From an uncultured Lachnospiraceae bacterium (GTDB lineage: Bacteria; Bacillota; Clostridia; Lachnospirales; Lachnospiraceae): a DNA stretch of 60,378 nucleotides. Numbering within the stretch: the stretch's first letter is position 1; each line of letters begins with the position of its first letter. The stretch covers positions 1 through 60,378 of the forward strand of contig CAJUPJ010000019.1 of assembly GCA_910588655.1 (NCBI GenBank). Reading direction: 5' to 3'. This document shows positions 25,703 to 34,091 of the stretch, piece after piece. Both the position numbers and the translations under genes were made by a program. Under the pieces are notes generated by a model. That model saw only the letters and a program-made list of their open reading frames with translations, searched no databases and was not told where the DNA came from.

Positions 25703-26533
25703 TTAATATGGCATAATCATTTTACCCACGTATACAACATCACCTGTCATTTTAACATTCCATTCATTATCAATTTCTATTTTTAAAATTCCTCCTGGCA
25801 TATGCACATTAATATCCGGTTCTGTAAGCCCAAGCCTGTATACTGCGCCAGCGGCGGCACAGCTGCTGCTTCCGGATGCAAGTGTATAACCTGCTCCACG
25901 CTCATAGATTTCAATTTCAATATTATTTCTATCAATAACATGGACTATTTGTGTATTTATCCTGTTTGGAAAATATGGTGCTGTTTCAGAATATTTCCCT
26001 ATATGGCATACTTTTTCCTTTGATATTTCTTCAAGTGGTATAACACAATGTGGGTTTCCAATAGAAACACAAGTACATTTATATACCTGCCCATCAAATT
26101 CCAGTGGAATGTCCACCATTTCTTCCGGGGTGTCTGCAGCCCCAACCGATGCCCTGTCAAACGCAAGCCTGCCCATTGAAACTGTCATGTTGCTTCCTGT
26201 TCCATTGTTAAAATGGACATCTACAATTCCGCCAGGAGTACATAGTTTATATTCTTGTTCTTTTACATAACCGGCATCCTTTAAATATTTGGAAAAAATT
26301 CTTACGCCATTACCACTTTTTTCTGCTTCACTTCCATCTGGATTTAGTATTCTTACTGATATTTTGCCATTGTCAAAGAAAGGCCCTTCTAATATACCAT
26401 CTGAACCAAGTCCATAATTTCTATGGCAAATACGGCAAATATCTTCTGTGCTTAGTTTCTGGCTGTTTTTCTGGTAGTCATATACAAGATAGTCGTTTCC
26501 AAGCCCATGATATTTATAAAATACAAGTTCCAT
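25703..26533 (-). CDS. dapF: diaminopimelate epimerase family protein with both catalytic cysteines replaced
   Basis: 276 aa, the DapF length, with two pseudo-symmetric halves. The usual catalytic motifs are CGNGxR and A-C-G-x-G; here they read EKSGNGVR (Ser73) and TLASGSSSC (Ser220), so both thiol bases are serine. The substrate-binding frame NPDGSEAE, GNPHCV and YERGAG is kept. In the known mechanism two cysteines act as acid and base, so canonical LL/meso-DAP epimerisation is doubtful; isomerase or dehydratase relatives with substituted residues exist in the proline-racemase fold. From memory this Ser form recurs in Clostridia, which argues against random decay. Treat the symbol as family-level. 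Confidence 0.75.
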   Translation of the reverse strand: MELVFYKYHGLGNDYLVYDYQKNSQKLSTEDICRICHRNYGLGSDGILEGPFFDNGKISVRILNPDGSEAEKSGNGVRIFSKYLKDAGYVKEQEYKLCTPGGIVDVHFNNGTGSNMTVSMGRLAFDRASVGAADTPEEMVDIPLEFDGQVYKCTCVSIGNPHCVIPLEEISKEKVCHIGKYSETAPYFPNRINTQIVHVIDRNNIEIEIYERGAGYTLASGSSSCAAAGAVYRLGLTEPDINVHMPGGILKIEIDNEWNVKMTGDVVYVGKMIMPY

Positions 26534-26591
26534 TTTTATACCTCATCTTTCTTAATTTTATATGCCTTATTAAAACTAATAAAACTATTAA

Positions 26592-26813
26592 CTAATATTC
26601 CTTTACAATTTCATCTGCCATTACATCATATTTTTGCATAAAAAACTGCAAATCGCTGTCATTCCTTATAACCATTACTTCATGGAATTTACCTGTCTGT
26701 AAATCTTTAAAACCTGCAACCTTTTCACCAGTACATATGCTTGCATGGATTACAGGTTTCTTGCTGTTCCTGTCATATGGTTCTTTCTGGAGCTTTTTAT
26801 TAAATCCAAACAC
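26592..26813 (-). CDS. small conserved cytoplasmic protein of unknown function
   Basis: 73 aa with a GTG start: AAAGGAGGTGGGAAATA directly precedes GTG at 26813, making this start far better than the ATG at 26858, which would read through a hairpin-rich repeat. It opens MFGFNKKLQKEPYD and continues KPVIHASICTGEKVAGFKD, ending DVMADEIVKEY. No membrane segment. I recognise no domain. It is ~60 bases upstream of dapF and may be co-transcribed. Confidence 0.7.
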   Translation of the reverse strand: MFGFNKKLQKEPYDRNSKKPVIHASICTGEKVAGFKDLQTGKFHEVMVIRNDSDLQFFMQKYDVMADEIVKEY

Positions 26814-26825
26814 TATTTCCCACCT

Positions 26826-26996
26826 CCTTTTAATCAAGCGGATATTCGCAATCCGCAATGCCTGCTTGCAGGCATTGGCTACTTGCTCATAACCTCATAG
26901 CCGCTATCGCAGCTTTTCAGTGGGAGCTTATACTCCCACTGAAACAAGTAAGTCCCTGCCCGCCGTTTATGTTTCCACAACATAGAAGCAAGAGAC
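26826..26996. repeat. hairpin cluster, repeat family R3 copy 1 plus terminator
   Basis: Three inverted repeats in tandem: GCGGAT / ATCCGC (26837-26855), CAATGCCTG / CAGGCATTG (26856-26878), and AGTGGGAG / CTCCCACT (26920-26941). A fourth, CAAGTAAGTC / GACTTACTTG, brackets 26943-27003. The first two recur, diverged, at ~42093-42145 (GATATCCGCAAT..., GCAAGCATTAGCTACTTGC). The AGTGGGAG hairpin probably terminates the histidine-kinase transcript. Confidence 0.55.
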
Positions 26997-27995
26997 TTAC
27001 TTGATGAGGTTAAATATAATCTTAACTGTTGTGCCTTTGCCCTCTTCTGACTCTATTTCCATTTTATGTGACAGCTTCTTTATAATTTTACTGCACATAT
27101 AAAGCCCTATGCCTGTAGAAAATTTGCCATTATAACTATTATGCCCGTTATAACCTGTGTAACCTTTTTCACAAATTCTTGGAAGGTCTGCGCTGTTTAT
27201 GCCTGCTCCTGTATCTTCAATAAACAGTGTTACACAATTACTACTCTCTTTACAATCAACAGACACTTTGCCTTTATTTGTATATTTTATTGCATTGGAA
27301 AATATCTGTTCTATTACAAAACCAATCCACTTTTCATCTGATATTACAGAAATATCAAAGTCTTTAAAATCAAGTTTTATCTTTTTCTGGATAAACATTC
27401 TTGCATATTTATGTACAGCATCTTTTACTACATTGTGCAAATTTACCTTTTTAATTACAAAATCTGTGCTTTCAGAACCAAGCCTTATATAATGCAAAGC
27501 CATTTCCGCATACTGTTCTATCCTGAAAAGCTGCGCCTGTTCATAAGACACATCAAATTCTGCAGCTTTTTCCTGTAATAAAAGTTTCATAGCAGCTATA
27601 GGCGTTTTAATCTGGTGTATCCACATTGTATAATACTCTTCCATTTCTTTAAATGTATTAGTATTTTTATCTAAAACTGTATTATAATAAAATGCAAGCT
27701 TCTTAATAAGTACCTGGTACTCTTCTTCAATACATCCGCCTGGTGCTGGAAGGTCTTCCGCTAAAATTCCAATATTCTTTTCAACACTTTTTAATTCTTT
27801 ATAACTTCTGTAAAATAAATAAAATCCACATATAAATGCTACTAAAGCTATAAAACCCATTATACAGACAGCATATATAATTTCCTCATATGCTATATTA
27901 TTAAGCAGCAAAATGCCTGATGAAAGTGCAGTTTCAATTACAAAAAATGCTATTAAAAACCTGATTTTATAAATATATGACAAAAATACATGCAT
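26997..27995 (-). CDS. BceS/GraS-like intramembrane-sensing histidine kinase
   Basis: 332 aa. Two membrane helices with almost no external loop (about residues 9-32 and 40-64) are the hallmark of BceS-type kinases. The dimerisation helix has EMEEYYTMWIHQIKTP with the phosphorylated His near residue 127; N, G1 and G2 boxes follow (EQIFSNAIKYT, EDTGAGI, STGIGLYM). The frame opens at 28088 inside the upstream regulator gene, but GGGGGG before 27995 and the membrane topology favour that start. No BceAB-type ABC transporter, their usual partner, is adjacent. Confidence 0.85.
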   Translation of the reverse strand: MHVFLSYIYKIRFLIAFFVIETALSSGILLLNNIAYEEIIYAVCIMGFIALVAFICGFYLFYRSYKELKSVEKNIGILAEDLPAPGGCIEEEYQVLIKKLAFYYNTVLDKNTNTFKEMEEYYTMWIHQIKTPIAAMKLLLQEKAAEFDVSYEQAQLFRIEQYAEMALHYIRLGSESTDFVIKKVNLHNVVKDAVHKYARMFIQKKIKLDFKDFDISVISDEKWIGFVIEQIFSNAIKYTNKGKVSVDCKESSNCVTLFIEDTGAGINSADLPRICEKGYTGYNGHNSYNGKFSTGIGLYMCSKIIKKLSHKMEIESEEGKGTTVKIIFNLIK

Positions 27996-28041
27996 AAAAG
28001 CCCCCCGTTCCTGCCAAAGCCTGCAAATCTGGGTATAAAAT

Positions 28042-28722
28042 CTATGCGGTTTTATACCCAATTCCTTTCCTTGTAATAATAAAATCATGCAGCCCTATAT
28101 TTTCAAGTGTTTTTCTAAGCCGGTTTACATTAACAGAAAGCGTATTTTCATCAACATAACTGTCACTTTCCCAAAGCTTCTCCATTAAATAACTGCGGCT
28201 GGCTATTTTGCCGTTATTTTCCATTAATACCTGTAAAATTTTAAATTCATTTTTCGTAAGGCTGGCTTTATTGCCATTATACATAATTGATGCTTCTGAC
28301 AGGTCAAGTATTGCACCATTATGTTCAAGAATATTAGTCTGTCCCTGGAAATCATAACTTCTTCTTAACATTGCCTGTACTTTTGCAGCCAGCACATCAA
28401 GGTCAAATGGCTTGGCAATAAAATCATCTGCACCCATATTCATCGCCATAACTATATTCATATTATCTGAAACAGAAGAGATAAATACTACAGGGACTTT
28501 TGAAACCTTGCGTATTTCCCCACACCAGTAATAACCATTATGTGCAGGAAGTTTTATATCCATAAATACAAGATGTGGCTCAAACTCTGCAAATTCATGT
28601 AAAATATCCTTAAAATTGCTGGCACATCTTACCTGGTAATCCCATCCTTCAAGATGTTTTTTAACTGTTGATGCTATAACCTCATCATCTTCAACTACAA
28701 ATATTTTATACAAATACAACAC
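28042..28722 (-). CDS. OmpR-family response regulator, partner of the BceS-like kinase
   Basis: 226 aa with a GTG start preceded by AGGAAAAGG. Receiver domain with acidic pocket VVEDDE and phospho-acceptor Asp55 in LVFMDIKLP; Lys in IAKPFD. The C-terminal winged helix (about 130-226) has LTKNEFKILQVLMENNG and DENTLSVNVNRLRKTLE, matching BceR/GraR. Encoded ~46 bases before its kinase. Confidence 0.9.
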   Translation of the reverse strand: MLYLYKIFVVEDDEVIASTVKKHLEGWDYQVRCASNFKDILHEFAEFEPHLVFMDIKLPAHNGYYWCGEIRKVSKVPVVFISSVSDNMNIVMAMNMGADDFIAKPFDLDVLAAKVQAMLRRSYDFQGQTNILEHNGAILDLSEASIMYNGNKASLTKNEFKILQVLMENNGKIASRSYLMEKLWESDSYVDENTLSVNVNRLRKTLENIGLHDFIITRKGIGYKTA

Positions 28723-28739
28723 CGCCTTTTCCTGATAGT

Positions 28740-30008
28740 TTATATCCTTACTTCAAAACATACAAGCATCTGCCCGTCTGCTACTTTATTATCAAGTATA
28801 ATCATTCCATTATAACTGTCTGCAATTTTTTTAAGTTTGTATAATCCCAGCCCGTGCTGTTTCTTGTCATATTGTTTCGTAGAATATCCCTTGGTAAAAA
28901 ACAGGCTTCTAAGCTGGGGCGTAAGTTCAGGACCGGGATTTGATATATAAAAATAAACCTGGTTTTCAACTGAATTTATCTGTACACAAATATCCTGCTC
29001 TTCTGAAGACGCCTCAATAGCATTGTCAACAAGTATGCCCATTATTTCTATAAGTTTATATTCTGGTACTATTGTCTGTAATGAATAATTTTTTATCTCT
29101 ATTTTAATATTCCTTTTACGAAGCATACACTCTTCTGATTTACTAATCAGAAATCCTGCAACAAGCTTCATATTAAGTTTAAGCACCTCAAGCTGTGCAG
29201 GTATAAGTCCTGCACTTCCCCCATATGTCATAACTGCCTGTTTCAAAGAATTATAATCTGTATGTGTAAGGGGCAGCATCTGTATTGCCTGCAGGTGGTT
29301 ATTAAAATCATGCTGCTGGAGCCTTATATAACCGACCATCTCTTCCACTATAGGAAGATACTTCTCATAATTTTCCAGCTCCTTTGCCTGCCTGTCATTT
29401 CTTTTCTGGTAATATATAGTTTCTACATTTATACTTATCATATATGAAGCAAGGATAAACAAAATAGTATAATCTGCCAGTCTGTCAAAATTTGTTTTTT
29501 CTAAAAGAACATATGCAAAAAATGCTATAAAAATATCTATTACCAGAGATTTAATATATAAATTTGCTGACATTACATAATTAAAAACAGTATCCAGCTG
29601 TACGTATTTATATAACAAAAAAGACAGGAAAACCAGCGATATGTTACTTACTGCAGCAAATGCAACATAATCTATAACAATGCCACACAACATGATAAAT
29701 ATTGTTAAAACCCCTTCAAATGCCAGAACCAGTGCAAACATAGACGCCGCTAATAATATCGCATCTGACATACACAACCGGAACACATAAACATATAAGA
29801 TAATTGTATATAATATACTTATTATAGTAATGCAAAAATCATTAGGCGCTTTATCAGAAAATAATGTAAATAAAAATATAAGCGGTATTGCTGCAAGACA
29901 CCTGTATATTCTATGGCTTTTATAATTTACTGACAAAAGTGCACATCCAATTATATATGCGTAAACAAATTCTAAAAGATTTTCAATATAATAAAAAACA
30001 AATTTCAT
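28740..30008 (-). CDS. AgrC-like GHKL sensor histidine kinase
   Basis: 422 aa. Six to seven membrane helices over residues ~1-205, then a short coiled segment and the AgrC-type H box IRLQQHDFNNHLQAIQ. The GHKL ATPase shows VDNAIEA and a GLGLYKLKKIADSYNG C-terminal box. Such kinases usually sense peptides. Its start overlaps the stop of the upstream LytTR regulator by 4 bases. No AgrB/AgrD gene is in view, so the signal is unknown. Confidence 0.87.
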   Translation of the reverse strand: MKFVFYYIENLLEFVYAYIIGCALLSVNYKSHRIYRCLAAIPLIFLFTLFSDKAPNDFCITIISILYTIILYVYVFRLCMSDAILLAASMFALVLAFEGVLTIFIMLCGIVIDYVAFAAVSNISLVFLSFLLYKYVQLDTVFNYVMSANLYIKSLVIDIFIAFFAYVLLEKTNFDRLADYTILFILASYMISINVETIYYQKRNDRQAKELENYEKYLPIVEEMVGYIRLQQHDFNNHLQAIQMLPLTHTDYNSLKQAVMTYGGSAGLIPAQLEVLKLNMKLVAGFLISKSEECMLRKRNIKIEIKNYSLQTIVPEYKLIEIMGILVDNAIEASSEEQDICVQINSVENQVYFYISNPGPELTPQLRSLFFTKGYSTKQYDKKQHGLGLYKLKKIADSYNGMIILDNKVADGQMLVCFEVRI

Positions 30009-30712
30009 AAATTCAAAAACCCTTCTAATTCTTCTTTATGTTTCCTTCCGACAGGTATACTGCTTTTGCCAATATGTATAAATTGTGTTGATTTATCATA
30101 TGAAATAATCTTTCTTCCATTAATAATATACTTTCTATGGCATCTTATAAAGTAATCTGGGAGCATCTGCTGGATTTTCGTAACAGAATAATTGGCTATT
30201 GTTATTATATAAACTTCTGTATGTATAATTATATTTTTACCATTTGACTCAAGATATAAAATACTGTCTGGTACAACCCTCTGGTATACACCATTTGAAT
30301 CTTTTAAAAGCAGTTCTTCTGATGCTTCTGTTTCTGTTTCAGTTGCATATTCTACAGCCTCTATAAGCTGTTCTGGCGAAAATGGCTTAACAAGATATGA
30401 AGCACAATGTATTTCCTGCAATGCTTTTAAAACCTGGTCTGCCATTCCTGTAATAAAAATCACAGGAATATGTTTATAGCCTGGTATTTCACGTATTTTC
30501 CTGCCAAAATCTATTCCATCAGGCTTTGTTTCATCCTTAGACAGTTCTATATCAAGCAGGAACAGCCCTGCCTTATGCGCTTTTAATAACATCTCTGCCT
30601 CACTGGAACTTTTAGCAGTATATATATTCCATCCAGGATACCTTGCAGACAATAATTCCTTAATTGTATCTGACTGTATCAAATCATCTTCTACTATTAA
30701 AACTGAAAACAT
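30005..30712 (-). CDS. LytTR-family response regulator
   Basis: 235 aa. The receiver opens FSVLIVEDDLIQSDTI; phospho-acceptor in LFLLDIELS; KPFSPEQL supplies the conserved Lys. The LytTR DNA-binding domain covers the last ~100 residues (ILYLESNGKNIIIH, FIRCHRKYIING, IPVGRKHKEEL). The frame extends to 30772, but GGGGGAGGGG before 30712 and the domain boundary set the start there. Co-transcribed with the AgrC-like kinase; candidate target sites lie just upstream at 30784-30811. Confidence 0.88.
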   Translation of the reverse strand: MFSVLIVEDDLIQSDTIKELLSARYPGWNIYTAKSSSEAEMLLKAHKAGLFLLDIELSKDETKPDGIDFGRKIREIPGYKHIPVIFITGMADQVLKALQEIHCASYLVKPFSPEQLIEAVEYATETETEASEELLLKDSNGVYQRVVPDSILYLESNGKNIIIHTEVYIITIANYSVTKIQQMLPDYFIRCHRKYIINGRKIISYDKSTQFIHIGKSSIPVGRKHKEELEGFLNL

Positions 30713-30783
30713 TTTATCCCCTCCCCCTGTTCCTTTTGTATTTATATTAACACATAAATTGTAGTAAAACAAATTTTTTGTCG

Positions 30784-30858
30784 TTCATTCCCTTATAACT
30801 GTTATTCGTCCTAAAATGGTGAAAAAGGGTAGCATTTCGCCGAAAATGATTGTATAAT
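30784..30858 (+). promoter_or_regulatory. divergent promoter with candidate LytTR direct repeats
   Basis: A strong TATAAT (30853-30858) lacks a recognisable -35 (TAGCAT at 17 bp), as expected for an activator-dependent promoter. TTCATTC (30784-30790) and TTCGTCC (30805-30811) are direct repeats 21 bp apart, two helical turns, the spacing used by LytTR regulators. The transcript would run away from the lytTR/agrC-like operon. Confidence 0.4.
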
Positions 30859-30979
30859 ATATTTGTAATAGGTAACAAACCTTAAGTCTAGACAATTAAT
30901 TGGGGGTTTTGTTTGTTTATATACAGCAAGAAAGGAGTATGCAAGGGGGAAATTTTAAGAAAAATTAATAGGGGAATTA

Positions 30980-31027
30980 ATGGGGGACGTAGAAAGTAAA
31001 ATTCATAAATTGACCGGATTAAAATAA
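30980..31027 (+). other. candidate 15-residue peptide or small RNA in the divergent transcript
   Basis: Between the promoter at 30853 and the strong terminator at 31022-31056 lies ~190 nt. The best tiny reading frame has AGGGGAATTA before its ATG and reads MGDVESKIHKLTGLK then stop. A second (30939-30968) has its ribosome binding site too close. No AgrD-like cysteine is present. It may be a small RNA instead. Apart from the promoter and repeats listed separately, 30773-31021 holds nothing else I can assign. Confidence 0.25.
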
Positions 31028-31056
31028 GTTGTAACCTATAAGGTTACAACTTATTT
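31022..31056. terminator. bidirectional terminator at the end of the thi operon
   Basis: AAATAAGTTGTAACCT (31022-31037) pairs exactly with AGGTTACAACTTATTT (31041-31056), a 16-bp stem overlapping the thiE stop codon. Confidence 0.8.
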
Positions 31057-31635
31057 GTGCATATATCCAGACATAAGGCATACCCCTGACGCTCCTGCTT
31101 CTATACATTCACTGGCATTATTTATATTTATCCCGCCTATTGCATATACTGGTATATTAACTGCTGTACATATTTCTTTAAGAAATCCTGTACCACGTGG
31201 TTCAAGACCTTCTTTACATGCAGTCTTGTATATATGCCCTGCCATAATATAAGATGCGCCTGCTTTCTGTGCGTTTAATGCTTCATACACTGAATGTACA
31301 GATACACCCTTAATTTTAATCCGGCTTTTTTCTGTACAGCCCATATCCATAAATTCAGAGTATGGAAGATGAATTCCATCTGCTCCAAGGTTTAATGCAG
31401 CATTTTTAAAATAGTGCAGTATACACTTAGTACCACTTCCCTGGCAGATTTTTATTACTTCTTCTGCCAGTTTCATGTACTCATCTTCTTTTAAGTCTTT
31501 TTCCCTTAGAACAAGCATGTCTGGTTTAAAGTGGCTTTTTAATATATTCTGGATTTGAAGGAAAAAATCCCCTTTAACAAGATGCCTGTTTGTAACACAT
31601 ATTAATTTATAATTAAAATCCTGGGTAAATTCCAT
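31051..31635 (-). CDS. thiE: thiamine phosphate synthase/TenI-family protein
   Basis: 194 aa TIM barrel. Family motifs: MLVLREKDL, GADGIHLPYSEF, GVSVHS, YIMAGHIYKTACKEGLEPRG and VYAIGGI. True ThiE has a substrate-binding HLGQ-D motif; here it is HLPYSE, and TACKEGLEPRG is nearer TenI. With thiSGH directly upstream and no thiD or thiM in view, the thiazole tautomerase role (TenI) is at least as likely as ThiE. AGGAG before the ATG; last gene of the operon. Confidence 0.75.
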   Translation of the reverse strand: MEFTQDFNYKLICVTNRHLVKGDFFLQIQNILKSHFKPDMLVLREKDLKEDEYMKLAEEVIKICQGSGTKCILHYFKNAALNLGADGIHLPYSEFMDMGCTEKSRIKIKGVSVHSVYEALNAQKAGASYIMAGHIYKTACKEGLEPRGTGFLKEICTAVNIPVYAIGGININNASECIEAGASGVCLMSGYMHK

Positions 31636-31657
31636 ATATAATCTCCTGCCTTACTGC

Positions 31658-32911
31658 TTAAACATATACATAATCATTAAGTACAGGCTGGAGTCCTTCT
31701 GATGCCATGTCCCCATACATTTCATCAAAGCTTCTTGCATCAGATATTTCAAACTGTTCATCTCCTGCATTTTCATCTTCTAATCCGTTATATTTACTTT
31801 CATGGTCTCCAATTCCAGTAGAAACACCTGCGGAAACTTTTGTAGCAGCAATTTTTACTATACCATCCCTGAACTGTTTCTGTTCCCTTGAAGAAACAGT
31901 TATCCCCACATATGGAAGAAAAATCCTGTATGCACAAAGCACCTGGCATAATTCTTTCTCATGTACATCCAGCGGGTTGATTTTATCATTATTTATTATT
32001 GGGCGCAGCCTTGGGCATGAAAGCGAATATTCTGCATGTGGGTATTTTCTCTGTAAATAATAAGCATGGAGTGCTGTGGCAAGGGCATCTTTCCTAAAAT
32101 CAGCAAGCCCAAGCAATGCTGATATGCCAACTCCCCTCATTCCGCCCATTATTGCGCGCTCCTGGGCATCAAACCTGTATGGAAATACCCTTTTATGGCC
32201 CATAAGATGAAGCGTTTCATATTTAACTGGGTCATATGTTTCCTGGAATACTGTAACATAATCTGCCCCACATTCGTGCAGGTATCTGTATTCATCACTA
32301 TTTACAGGATAAATTTCAAGCCCTGTGTTCCTGAAATACTTTCTTGCAAGTTTACAAGCTTCCCCTATGTATTCTATGCTGCTCTGGCTTCTGCTTTCAC
32401 CAGTAAGCATAAGTATCTCTTCTATACCTGACTCTGCAATAACTTTCATTTCGTGTTCTATTTCCTGCATATCCAGCTTCTTCCTGTTAATATCGTTGTA
32501 ACAGTTAAATCCACAGTAAATACAGTAATTCTCACAAAAGTTTGCAATATAAAGAGGGGTGAACATATAAACAGTATTGCCAAAATGTTTACTGGTTTCA
32601 GCCTTTGCCCTCTGTGCCATCTCCTCAAGAAATGGCATTGCAGCTGGTGAAAGCAGCGCCTTAAAATCCTCTATGCTGCATGTTTCATTGTTTATTGCCC
32701 TTTTTACATCTGCTGCATTGTATTTATTATAATCAAAAGCAGCTGCTGCCCCAAGAACCTTATCCATAATATCAGAAGAAATTTTCTCCATGCCTTCCAA
32801 GTATTCCATATGGTCTGTCCTTGCGGATGGGTCATTTTCAATAAGATGTTTATGTTCAAGGGCAGTGCCGCTTAATTTATCTGAGTCTACAAAAAACTGG
32901 TTTTGTGCCAT
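31658..32911 (-). CDS. thiH: 2-iminoacetate synthase ThiH
   Basis: 417 aa radical SAM tyrosine lyase that makes dehydroglycine for the thiazole ring in anaerobes. The 4Fe-4S motif CENYCIYC sits at residues 126-133, followed by CGFNC. Other family parts: ILMLTGESRSQSS near 170, GISALLGLADFRKDALA, SLSCPRLRP, and the C-terminal biotin/thiamine-associated domain with ending FEISDARSFDEM. GGAAAGGAAGG precedes the start; lies between thiG and thiE. Confidence 0.93.
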   Translation of the reverse strand: MAQNQFFVDSDKLSGTALEHKHLIENDPSARTDHMEYLEGMEKISSDIMDKVLGAAAAFDYNKYNAADVKRAINNETCSIEDFKALLSPAAMPFLEEMAQRAKAETSKHFGNTVYMFTPLYIANFCENYCIYCGFNCYNDINRKKLDMQEIEHEMKVIAESGIEEILMLTGESRSQSSIEYIGEACKLARKYFRNTGLEIYPVNSDEYRYLHECGADYVTVFQETYDPVKYETLHLMGHKRVFPYRFDAQERAIMGGMRGVGISALLGLADFRKDALATALHAYYLQRKYPHAEYSLSCPRLRPIINNDKINPLDVHEKELCQVLCAYRIFLPYVGITVSSREQKQFRDGIVKIAATKVSAGVSTGIGDHESKYNGLEDENAGDEQFEISDARSFDEMYGDMASEGLQPVLNDYVYV

Positions 32912-32956
32912 ATTAAGAGCCTTCCTTTCCAGATGTTATATAAAATTTATGCCAGA

Positions 32957-33730
32957 TTAATCCCTTAAAAAACCTGTAAGCGGGTCAGATGCAGATGCCC
33001 CGCGTTCAAGTACACGTCCAAGCCCTGCAAGGTAAGCACTTCTCCCTGCTTCTATAGCAGATTTAAATGCCCCCGCCATAACTGGTATATCGCCAGCTGT
33101 TGCAATAGCTGTATTTGCCATAATAGCAGCAGCACCCATTTCCATTGCTTCACAAGCCTGTGAAGGCTTGCCAATACCAGCATCAACTATTACAGGAAGG
33201 TCTGTTTCATCAATAAGTATCTGTATAAAATCTTTGGTTGCAAGACCTTTATTAGAGCCAATAGGTGAAGCAAGCGGCATAACTGCTGCTGCACCTGCAT
33301 CTGCAAGGCTTCTTGCAGCGTAAAGGTCCGGGTACATATAAGGAAGTACAACAAATCCTTCATTAGCCAGGATTTCTGTTGCCTTAATTGTTTCTGCATT
33401 ATCTGGAAGAAGATATTTGCTGTCCCTCATAATTTCAATCTTCACAAAATCCCCACATCCAAGTTCCCTTGACATTCTTGCAATCCTTACAGCCTCCTTT
33501 GCATCCCTTGCACCAGAAGTATTTGGAAGCAATGTAACATTATCCGGTATGTAATCAAGTATATTTTCGTTTTTCTTAGTATTTGTACGGCGTACTGCCA
33601 ATGTAATTATCTCAGCCCCTGCATTTTCTACAGCAGCTTTAATAAGCTCCATTGAATACTTGCCAGAACCAAGTATAAAACGCGACTTAAATTCTTTTCC
33701 ACCTAAAATAAAAGTGTCTTTATTATCCAT
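32957..33730 (-). CDS. thiG: thiazole synthase ThiG
   Basis: 257 aa TIM barrel joining ThiS-thiocarboxylate, dehydroglycine and DXP into the thiazole. Opens with LGGKEFKSRFILGSGKYS; the Schiff-base Lys lies in GDFVKIEIM (~residue 100), with VMPLASPIGSNKG and VDAGIGKPSQACEAMEMG as phosphate and substrate loops. A TTG three codons upstream (33739) is possible, but the ATG at 33730 is more typical. Located between thiS and thiH. Confidence 0.93.
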   Translation of the reverse strand: MDNKDTFILGGKEFKSRFILGSGKYSMELIKAAVENAGAEIITLAVRRTNTKKNENILDYIPDNVTLLPNTSGARDAKEAVRIARMSRELGCGDFVKIEIMRDSKYLLPDNAETIKATEILANEGFVVLPYMYPDLYAARSLADAGAAAVMPLASPIGSNKGLATKDFIQILIDETDLPVIVDAGIGKPSQACEAMEMGAAAIMANTAIATAGDIPVMAGAFKSAIEAGRSAYLAGLGRVLERGASASDPLTGFLRD

Positions 33731-33796
33731 TTCCCACAATCTCCATTTCTATAAATATATAATCCAGCCAGCATGGCATAAAATTCTTAACACTAA

Positions 33797-33994
33797 TTAC
33801 TGCCCGCCGCCTACAAAACTTACTATTTCAACAATATCCCCATCTGAAAGTGTATATTCATTATATTTCTGCTTTGGAATAATCTTCTCGTTACACTCAA
33901 CTGCAATTCCTTCAATTATATAATTGTTTTCTGCAAGGTACGCTGATAGTGTTTTTCCTGCTGCATCAATACTTTCTCCGTTAATCTGTACCAT
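33797..33994 (-). CDS. thiS: sulfur carrier protein ThiS
   Basis: 65-aa ubiquitin-fold sulfur carrier. Opens MVQINGESID; the C-terminus is VEIVSFVGGGQ. Adenylation and thiocarboxylation normally act on a terminal Gly-Gly; here a glutamine follows GGG, so processing or an unusual partner may be needed. GGAAGGAG before the ATG at 33994 sets the start within a longer frame. First gene of thiS-thiG-thiH-thiE. No thiF homologue in the window. Confidence 0.88.
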   Translation of the reverse strand: MVQINGESIDAAGKTLSAYLAENNYIIEGIAVECNEKIIPKQKYNEYTLSDGDIVEIVSFVGGGQ

Positions 33995-34091
33995 TAAAAA
34001 TCTCCTTCCAATCTGAAAAAGCCACACAAAGAAATTATACCCAAGGTGGTATACCCCTTTATGCAGCCTTATGCCTCACTTTGCTAGTAGT

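Noticed and set aside
26826..26996. CRISPR-like array
   Set aside because: The repeats are inverted hairpins of different sequence, not direct repeats with spacers; no cas genes in the window.
33995..34091. Possible TPP riboswitch before thiS
   Set aside because: No CTGAGA or ACCTGA elements and only one short hairpin; a thi operon invites the call, but the sequence does not support it.
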